From positions 1-64,000 of the forward strand of contig JAJJLU010003493.1 in the NCBI GenBank assembly GCA_023807065.1: 64,000 nt of DNA, read 5' to 3'. This document shows positions 59,501 to 64,000 of the stretch, in pieces; the stretch's first letter is position 1, and each line of letters opens with the position of its first letter. A program made the translations under genes and the position numbers. This DNA comes from Isotricha intestinalis. Lineage: Eukaryota > Ciliophora > Litostomatea > Vestibuliferida > Isotrichidae. The notes beneath the pieces were generated by a model that did not search any database, was not told the origin of the DNA, and saw only the letters and a program-made list of their open reading frames with translations.

Positions 59501-59930
59501 AGAAAATAATTTCAATGATATTGAAATATCAAGTGAAAATAATGAAATTTTATCGAAAATAACAGGAAAAGTTAATAATATAAGTTATTCAAGTTATTTT
59601 TCATTTGATTCAACAAATGATACTATATTATTTGAAGGTAATATTTCTGCAAATGCAGATGGTAATATTAATAATGAAATTGATATTTTTTCTGAAAAAA
59701 TAAATGGTACTTTAGGAAACGGTGTTATTGGAATCAAAGTTAATTATTCTGTTTATGATGAAAAAGCTTATGCTACTGCTTATGCAAAATTGAATCAAAC
59801 TTATTATGATACTTCTTTTTCTCTTGACCAAAATTATGAGGGTCTTAATTATTTTGAAGGTTTAGATAATAATGATATTATTAAAAGAACTTCTGTTCCT
59901 TTTGAAATGGAATATCAAAAACAATATTAA
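53574..59930 (+). CDS. Giant single-pass membrane coiled-coil protein
   Basis: The product has 2118 residues. The short N-terminus carries two copies of an EIEEM[T/I]PE.GNN phrase (about 17-49). A single membrane segment (about 55-78, preceded by SKKR) follows without a cleavable signal, so type II topology with a huge C-terminal ectodomain is likely. An acidic/Lys spacer (KDKDKDKCEGC, then Asp/Asn-rich) is followed by about 1900 residues of mostly helical Asn/Glu/Ile/Lys sequence. There are many N-x-S/T sites. The final 100 or so residues (from about 1990) change to a beta-rich segment (SYSSYFSFDSTNDTILFEG). Function unknown; a surface or extracellular-matrix protein is plausible. A decayed partial copy lies just upstream. 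Confidence 0.75.
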   Translation: MKEIETPTIEVERKKPEIEEMTPENGNNKINEKIKHQEIEEMIPEQGNNNSKKRLIIIGMVIGIILVAVIIVLCIVLTKGKDKDKDKCEGCDVPDDDNDDIKNNDEDKNTNNSRTNDTGTNNNTFDPGKDLEITFKKLLKYSYSNNKTNVLTLSDELFKYKSNGERTNNTFSYPSSEEQYKITVYFYNNDSSNYYGYAFIENFNFSNFKKEDKNIDYYLKENIPIVNFTLSKDGKIIEKSFSKGMDRKENLEILINFLNEISENEEFKSNINNKNNNKYEETEVPLLNDIATKKTKRNLTFNDDNEIISLNKEISYKLKRKTSSSDIETDEGSVFQPLDFQSDDNIRKGIIKDYKINSEIKMSLLSNEFNENNEIEINNFLPNIEFDDYEKVKNTIEEKLNNKKKNNNIEENNNNLKKRNLEIASFHTPVQFSYSLFKIDLGSQDSIGLGASVGFFPMNSTVVIKLIFKENDKKTVILELYNNTNNFGDIAEEVNDVYTKIYLVIIKNVYSLYGNFEILKEQIVSNITNIVNEIKNVIEIREAFKIGLEDINEISKNKTIEGFNYCISQANLIDSFLNSLSSDNSEITSIDSKSNEAIQSLLELEKTNLNKIYTLTDTFYDDIINEIKNKNESNTEIILDIETFYAIREQLDEVEDFYYNFQNTFKTYIQKTTNSYSEFIDEEFNEKIEENLSKNELMALEAQINPIIIDNIVIETRNNFVNIVQSFRNKINTLLNNIKNSISTILNNSSENQLNNLYNDYNTNLVNFKNKKDEIMSELERIIKVNTNFTLYINDLKVLYDIERELQKKKIETFNNILVYKIDHLENIYASNIISNFKEQLNSSLNTYTETNFDALKESVNDTINNLGEKLIENITNEYKEKAKTILEEEILPQLLEITDKYETEFYQKHFLNNYNSYISPPFEITFKFQLIVEKAKKNRDIAVKQVNSLLKKYIKYTYNETYHTINETLKSKYNLITKEMSKLNINIDKDLLNQKFQDLYKEINDDKIKNLPEFTEEDPFELNEDIMDFENQIIYKTWEVEHKTSQVEMGYKFCFFEATCPPILLENLPTKLTIYNYQIAKIRSDISDFKNEILSSENIINDDNIGNFYFEEYINEFNEGTDFNYDKIITNINEFLNNEKEKEEQILQPYLGSIKQILKDAFNSNLNIDKIISTFEIVSENIFNIPKSFILERSNEVWKGENEIKRIFVRKIEDYMNYEKTYGFFFNESEFINVYKTFENKIKEKYNTLYDRISNSFTLNDSVLNYLITYEEDIIYNGYNTIKDYLKEIANISPKIESLNNSFSVSDIDTSEIDDLYNGIKTNYVNQFKNIGSDKYNSTIKKEILLLLNESQNILLERLEDEKVILVTYLTTHNLEVITNNNSLIINNMSDYEDSLIKAFEDFYNTYELLFSNNNITKILLENAKNHSNELNLTFSFDDYSSKIMEKIGEIIDSVSLMYNTQKKTFSKLINELIEESFTDIISGYSENDGYNYYDAVIDQDFINNIYPKLSYIDQAINDTKEYTTLLFSAKNVSDNESFIKNVSEYINKTFCTIYTESKEIIKNNTENKVESFIYKKLDEITETLSNNIINLFSEKTLSLFKSDEFKNNLNEKIINLLPKEFSNTLIQKLKKQYLNLSNDLILIKLKDDFNEQLTEELAIIYKHLDELQEHTTNIVNKLNSFQVDESMKNINDIYNAYDNEIEKYKILKIDDETDKNIKGNITSLMTSINDKLDPMYKSFNEKIEEGKNAIEETIKKEIKFAENFEKNLDSKNKINNSKNSYEKISSIVSSVLTYSQNLFSNFIQKAKDQSAKEEVQNPIKLRNLEEFNHYLINGALEEFKNVYETFSKEILQIKEYIELSSSRNNFISKTNSEINDIESYINSTYLYLNKTYPSEELDNYFSNISDDVESIKILSNQFLRNESLIIDKIMYLIRDNITQIYPSIKDDFRKDVEDALKELIPIALKKINKIENRRENNFNDIEISSENNEILSKITGKVNNISYSSYFSFDSTNDTILFEGNISANADGNINNEIDIFSEKINGTLGNGVIGIKVNYSVYDEKAYATAYAKLNQTYYDTSFSLDQNYEGLNYFEGLDNNDIIKRTSVPFEMEYQKQY

Positions 59931-60224
59931 TATTTTAAAAATTATTTTCATTATTTTTTAGATTTTAAAAGTTTGAATTTTAAATAAAATAATTATTTTA
60001 AATTTATAAGTTAATGGAATAAAAAATTTTTAAAAGCTGAAAACAAAGTGATTGAAAAATAAAGTGATTTTAAAGTGTGAGAACTAAAATCAATATCAAT
60101 GAAATATCCAAATTTAAATAATAATAAATAAAAAATAGTCAAAAAAAAAGGAATAACTAAATAAATAAATAATTCAAAATTTATAAAAAAAACAAAAAAT
60201 CTAATGAAATAATAATTTAAGAAA

Positions 60225-62042
60225 ATGTCAGAAAAACCTGCAATAGGGATAGATTTAGGAACAACATATTCATGTGTAGGAGTATGGAAAAATAATCAAG
60301 TTCATATAATTCCAAATGATTTTGGTACATCTACAACTCCTTCAGTAGTATCATTTACAAAAGATGAAAGATTAATAGGACAAGCAGCAAAAAATCAAAT
60401 AACAAAAAATTATAAAAACACAATATATGATGCAAAAAGATTAATAGGTCGTAGATTTACTGATATAACAGTACAAGATGATATAAACATTTGGCCATTT
60501 GAAGTATCAAAAGATGATAGAACAGATCGTCCTGTGATAATAGTAGAATATAAAGGTCAAAATAAGAAATTTTACGCAGAGGAAATATCAGCAATGATAT
60601 TACAGAAAATGAAACAAATATCAGAAGAATATTTAGGAAAAAAAATAGAAGATGCAGTAATAACAGTTCCAGCATATTTTAATGATACTCAAAGACAAGC
60701 TACAAAAGATGCAGGAAGAATCGCAGGATTAAATGTTTTAAGAATTATTAATGAACCTACTGCTGCTGCAATTGCTTATGGATTGAATAAGATAAATAAA
60801 TCAGATTCTAATATCTTAATTTTCGATTTAGGAGGAGGCACTTTCGATATTTCTATACTTACTTTATGTGAGGATGCTTTCGAAGTCAAAGCCACTAAAG
60901 GTGATACTCATTTAGGAGGAGAAGATTTTGATAATCTTTTAGTTCAGTTTTGTATGAAGGAATTTAAAAATCAAACTGATATTGATATTAGAGGAAATCA
61001 AAAAGCATTAAGAAGACTTAAATTAGCTTGTGAGAAAGTAAAGAAAGAATTATCTATATCTCTAGAAACTACTATTGATATAGAAGCATTATCCGATGGA
61101 GAAGATTTAAGTATTACAATAAGTAGAAATGAATTTGAGAATATGTGTGAAGAATACTTTAGAAAATGTATTACCATATTAAAGGAGGCATTAAAAGATG
61201 CAAAAATAAGATCATATCAAATAGATGAAATAGTATTAATAGGAGGATCAACGAGAATACCAAAAATACAAGAATTGGTAAAAGAATTTTTTAATGGGAA
61301 AGAATTATGTAAATCAATAAATCCTGATGAAGCAGTAGCATATGGAGCAGCATATCAAGCAGCAATGTTAAATGACAATGAAGAAAATGGAATAGAAAAA
61401 TTAGTGTTATTAGATGTAACTCCTTTAAGTTTAGGTGTTGAATTAGTAGATGGTTCAATGAGTGTTATTGTAAAGAGAAATAGTCTAATTCCTCTTAGAA
61501 ATAAGCAAATTTATAATACAGCTTATGAATATCAAAAATTTATTCCTATTAGTATTTATCAAGGTGAAAGAAAAAAAGCAAGTGAAAATCATTTATTAGG
61601 AGAATTTATCATTGAAGGAATACAAGTTAAAAGGAAAGGAGAAGTTCAATGTGAAGTTGTTTTTGAATTAGATGTTAATTCTATTTTAAAAGTAAAAGCT
61701 AGTGAATTGGGAACTTCTAATAGAAATGAATTAGTTATTAAATGCAATAATAATAAACTAAGTGAAAGTGAAATTCAGGAGTTAATTGAAGAAGCTAATA
61801 AATTAAAAGCTGATGATGATGCGATAGTCTCTCAAAAAAAAGCAAAAGTTGATTTAGAAAATTATATTATTCAATTGAAAAGAGAATTACATAAATATGG
61901 GAATAAAAGAGAAAGAATTGCAAGAAAATTAGAGGAAGTGAAAAAATGGATTAGAGATGTTCCAATAAGGAGTATACAAGAATATCAAAATAAAAAAAAA
62001 GATATAGAGACATTTATAATATTAATAATGAGGAATGTTTAA
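60225..62042 (+). CDS. HSP70: Cytosolic-type Hsp70 chaperone (copy 2)
   Basis: The product has 605 residues, paralogous to the Hsp70 at 48.0-49.9 kb (same length class, same first 35 residues with few changes). Signatures are GIDLGTTYSCVGVW (8-21), VPAYFNDTQRQATKDAG, NEPTAAAIAYG, DLGGGTFDISIL and LIGGSTRIPKIQ, with the linker VLLDVTPLSLGVE. The C-terminal lid is short, ends in hydrophobic residues and lacks EEVD. Differences from copy 1 concentrate in the substrate-binding domain (for example MSVIVKRNSLIP against MSFVINRNSKIP), so the two may differ in clients or induction. Opposite orientation and 10 kb separation argue against a very recent tandem duplication. Confidence 0.95.
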   Translation: MSEKPAIGIDLGTTYSCVGVWKNNQVHIIPNDFGTSTTPSVVSFTKDERLIGQAAKNQITKNYKNTIYDAKRLIGRRFTDITVQDDINIWPFEVSKDDRTDRPVIIVEYKGQNKKFYAEEISAMILQKMKQISEEYLGKKIEDAVITVPAYFNDTQRQATKDAGRIAGLNVLRIINEPTAAAIAYGLNKINKSDSNILIFDLGGGTFDISILTLCEDAFEVKATKGDTHLGGEDFDNLLVQFCMKEFKNQTDIDIRGNQKALRRLKLACEKVKKELSISLETTIDIEALSDGEDLSITISRNEFENMCEEYFRKCITILKEALKDAKIRSYQIDEIVLIGGSTRIPKIQELVKEFFNGKELCKSINPDEAVAYGAAYQAAMLNDNEENGIEKLVLLDVTPLSLGVELVDGSMSVIVKRNSLIPLRNKQIYNTAYEYQKFIPISIYQGERKKASENHLLGEFIIEGIQVKRKGEVQCEVVFELDVNSILKVKASELGTSNRNELVIKCNNNKLSESEIQELIEEANKLKADDDAIVSQKKAKVDLENYIIQLKRELHKYGNKRERIARKLEEVKKWIRDVPIRSIQEYQNKKKDIETFIILIMRNV

Positions 62043-62078
62043 ATAATTTTAATATATTAGATTATATTTTTAAAATTA

Positions 62079-63896
62079 TTATTCATAAATATTTTCCACT
62101 TTATAACACATAGTATTATTAAATCCTTCAGAAGTGCTAATAATATATTTATCACCAAAGCATTTAAAAATATGTGAAATAGGTAATTTTCCAGAAAGAA
62201 TATTCCAAGTGACATCAATGTTAATCCATTCTTTTTTATAATAAATAATAGACCAAGCATGTGTTGGATCAATATTATTATTTTTATTATTTCCATCAAT
62301 AACAAAACCAGAAGCATAAATTGAAGGAATTCCTAAAGATAATAATAATGTATTATATAATATTGTTTTGTGATCACATACTCCTTTTCTTTCATTATAT
62401 ATTTCTTTTGCTGTTAATATCTTTTTTGAATATTCTTTTGTATATACTATATTCTTATATACCCATTTTCCAATTATTATTGGAATTGGAAGTTTTTCTT
62501 TTGAATTTATTAAAATATCTATTGCTATTGGATAAAAAAATTTTCTTTCTTGATTTGATATTTCTTGAGATAAATATTTTTCTGGAATATGAAATATTTT
62601 ATTATATTCATTTTCTATAATTATCTCATGAATTAATTTCACTTCTTCTTTTACATTATTTATATTTATTTTTGTTTTTGGACATTTATTAAATGGAGTA
62701 TTTATTATTCCTTGAAAAATACCATCTTTATATATTGATAAACTTTGATGTTCTATATTATAATTTTTTTTGAAGAAATCTTCTAAATCTGCATTAAATT
62801 TTGTCTCATTATTTTTTATTTTTATTCTTTTAGAAGTTAATTCTTGTGTTATTTTAATTTTTGTTTTTTTTTGAGTTACCATTGCAATTTCTTTTAATCC
62901 ATTTTCAGGTATTAAACCATTATAATAAAATTTATCAATTGAATTAGAATATTTAAATAATCCATTTGCCATTGAACAACATATTATATTATCTAAAAAT
63001 ATTATTGATATATTTGCTTTTGCATTATATGCTCCTTTCCATATATTTATTTGTTCTTTTGAATATAAATTTATTTTATTTTCTCTTGTTGAACTTACTT
63101 TAATGTTTATATTTATTTCTTCATTTTCTGATAATGTAAAATTATGAATTTTTACCATTTGTTTTTTTTCTATAATATCACATTTTAATTCATTTTTTGA
63201 AGAAGAAAAATTTATTAATTTTATATCTGAAAAATTATCATTGAAATCAATTGGAAAAAAAATTCCTAATGAATATTTTTCAAAATATTCTTTGTTTCCA
63301 ACACATTTAAAACTATAATTTATTTCTCTTTTATCTTTAGAAATATAATAAATAATAGATAAATCTTTTATAAAAGAATTATCATTTATATTATTATTAA
63401 TTTTACTACTCATAATTCTTTTTTTTAAATATTCATTAAATAAATTTCCACTTTTAGTTTCAATTTTTTTTAATTCTTTAATAATATTTTCTTCAGAATT
63501 TAATTCAACTTCTTTTTCTTTAAAACTAAATTTGGGGATTAAATTTCCTTTTCTTTCTTCAATATTATTATTATCACAATTATATTTAATATTTTTTTCT
63601 TTTGAATGACGCATAATTGGAGTTATATTATGCGCAGAAGAAATTCTATTATTTAAAAAGTTTAATTTGCTTTCCATAAAAAAAATTTTAGTTTTTGTTA
63701 ATGAAGTACTATTCTCAGTTTTAAATTTATTTATATCATCTATTTTTTTCCATAAATATCTTGATAAAGAAACAAATACAGTTTCATCTGGAATTAATTC
63801 TATTATCTCATCTATTTTATCAATAATATCATTTCTTATTTTTTCCAAAAAATTTTTAACTCTTCTCATTTTATCAATTTTAAATTGTTTTTTCAT
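62079..63896 (-). CDS. Transglutaminase-like (papain-fold) domain protein
   Basis: The product has 605 residues. The C-terminal part (about 470-600) has the transglutaminase-core triad: Cys507 in RKGVCDHKTILYNTLLLSLGIPS, His546 in DPTHAWSIIYY and Asp561 in WINIDVTWN. Spacing and flanking phrases are those of bacterial-type transglutaminase-like and peptide-N-glycanase-like proteins. The N-terminal 460 residues are Lys/Asn/Ile-rich with a DUF-like beta-rich region (about 190-400), no signal peptide and no recognised domain. Activity could be peptidase, cross-linking or deglycosylation-related; all three exist in the superfamily. The triad is intact, so a catalytic function is likely. Its stop lies 36 bp from that of the Hsp70 gene. 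Confidence 0.75.
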   Translation of the reverse strand: MKKQFKIDKMRRVKNFLEKIRNDIIDKIDEIIELIPDETVFVSLSRYLWKKIDDINKFKTENSTSLTKTKIFFMESKLNFLNNRISSAHNITPIMRHSKEKNIKYNCDNNNIEERKGNLIPKFSFKEKEVELNSEENIIKELKKIETKSGNLFNEYLKKRIMSSKINNNINDNSFIKDLSIIYYISKDKREINYSFKCVGNKEYFEKYSLGIFFPIDFNDNFSDIKLINFSSSKNELKCDIIEKKQMVKIHNFTLSENEEININIKVSSTRENKINLYSKEQINIWKGAYNAKANISIIFLDNIICCSMANGLFKYSNSIDKFYYNGLIPENGLKEIAMVTQKKTKIKITQELTSKRIKIKNNETKFNADLEDFFKKNYNIEHQSLSIYKDGIFQGIINTPFNKCPKTKININNVKEEVKLIHEIIIENEYNKIFHIPEKYLSQEISNQERKFFYPIAIDILINSKEKLPIPIIIGKWVYKNIVYTKEYSKKILTAKEIYNERKGVCDHKTILYNTLLLSLGIPSIYASGFVIDGNNKNNNIDPTHAWSIIYYKKEWINIDVTWNILSGKLPISHIFKCFGDKYIISTSEGFNNTMCYKVENIYE

Positions 63897-64000
63897 GATT
63901 AAAAAATAATTTTAAAAAATAATAAAAAAACCAAACAAATATTTAAATTTAAAGACTTCTTTTTAAAATGTAAATTAACTAAATCTTTAGATTTTTTTTT

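Noticed and set aside
1..64000. Non-standard genetic code (TAA/TAG as Gln) for the whole genome
   Set aside because: Intact genes use CAA for Gln and end in TAA, TGA or TAG with complete C-termini; TAA at Gln sites occurs only in broken regions.
1..64000. tRNA genes, CRISPR arrays, transposons, telomeric repeats
   Set aside because: No B-box-like GGTTCGA, no spaced repeats, no transposase or reverse transcriptase motifs and no telomere-like ends were found by eye.

Overview
This is a very AT-rich (by eye about 80% A+T) nuclear eukaryotic window. It is gene-dense and almost every gene reads as one uninterrupted ORF, so introns are rare or absent. TAA, TGA (at 13180 and 46462) and TAG (at 52268) all end intact genes and glutamine is written CAA, so the standard code applies. 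An STPGR/SHIPPO protein, a MORN-repeat protein and EF-hand proteins suggest a ciliated or flagellated protist. Long Asn/Lys/Glu-rich tracts and very short intergenic gaps fit a compact protist genome, for example a standard-code anaerobic ciliate, a parabasalid-like flagellate or a chytrid-like anaerobe. I cannot settle the lineage from the sequence alone. No telomere, tRNA, rRNA gene or transposon was seen.

Layout. 0.5-6.3 kb: PP6 SAPS subunit, Vti1-type SNARE, STPGR protein, a probable C/D-box snoRNA and an EF-hand protein. 6.4-16.3 kb: B-box protein, LSM12, a divergent 14-3-3, a double PHD/extended-PHD protein, a thioredoxin-fold protein and a DDX27/Drs1 helicase. 16.4-30.4 kb: a large otubain-like/RING-like protein without the catalytic Cys, a NAP histone chaperone, a MYND-TPR protein, an FCP1-like pseudophosphatase, a VHS adaptor, Ost5/TMEM258, a DsbA-like oxidoreductase and a DHHC palmitoyltransferase. 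30.5-46.5 kb: a USP32-like deubiquitinase with a CaaX end, a degenerate CaaX GTPase-like protein, a long coiled-coil protein, a secreted Cys/His protein, a degenerate diacylglycerol kinase-like protein and several unknowns. 46.6-64 kb: an EF-hand pseudogene, a 3-ketoacyl-CoA reductase-type SDR, two Hsp70 genes, a decayed gene region, a MORN protein, a 2118-residue membrane-anchored coiled-coil protein preceded by a decayed partial copy of itself, and a transglutaminase-like protein.

The genes are mostly housekeeping: ubiquitin handling, vesicle traffic, chromatin, ribosome biogenesis, chaperones and lipid modification. There is no operon and no obvious single pathway. Genes alternate strands, with start codons as little as 41 bp apart and stop codons as little as 31 bp apart. 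The most notable theme is the number of family members that have lost catalytic or ligand-contact residues (otubain, FCP1, DGK, GTPase, 14-3-3). The best non-coding find is the snoRNA candidate closed by a perfect 14-bp stem.
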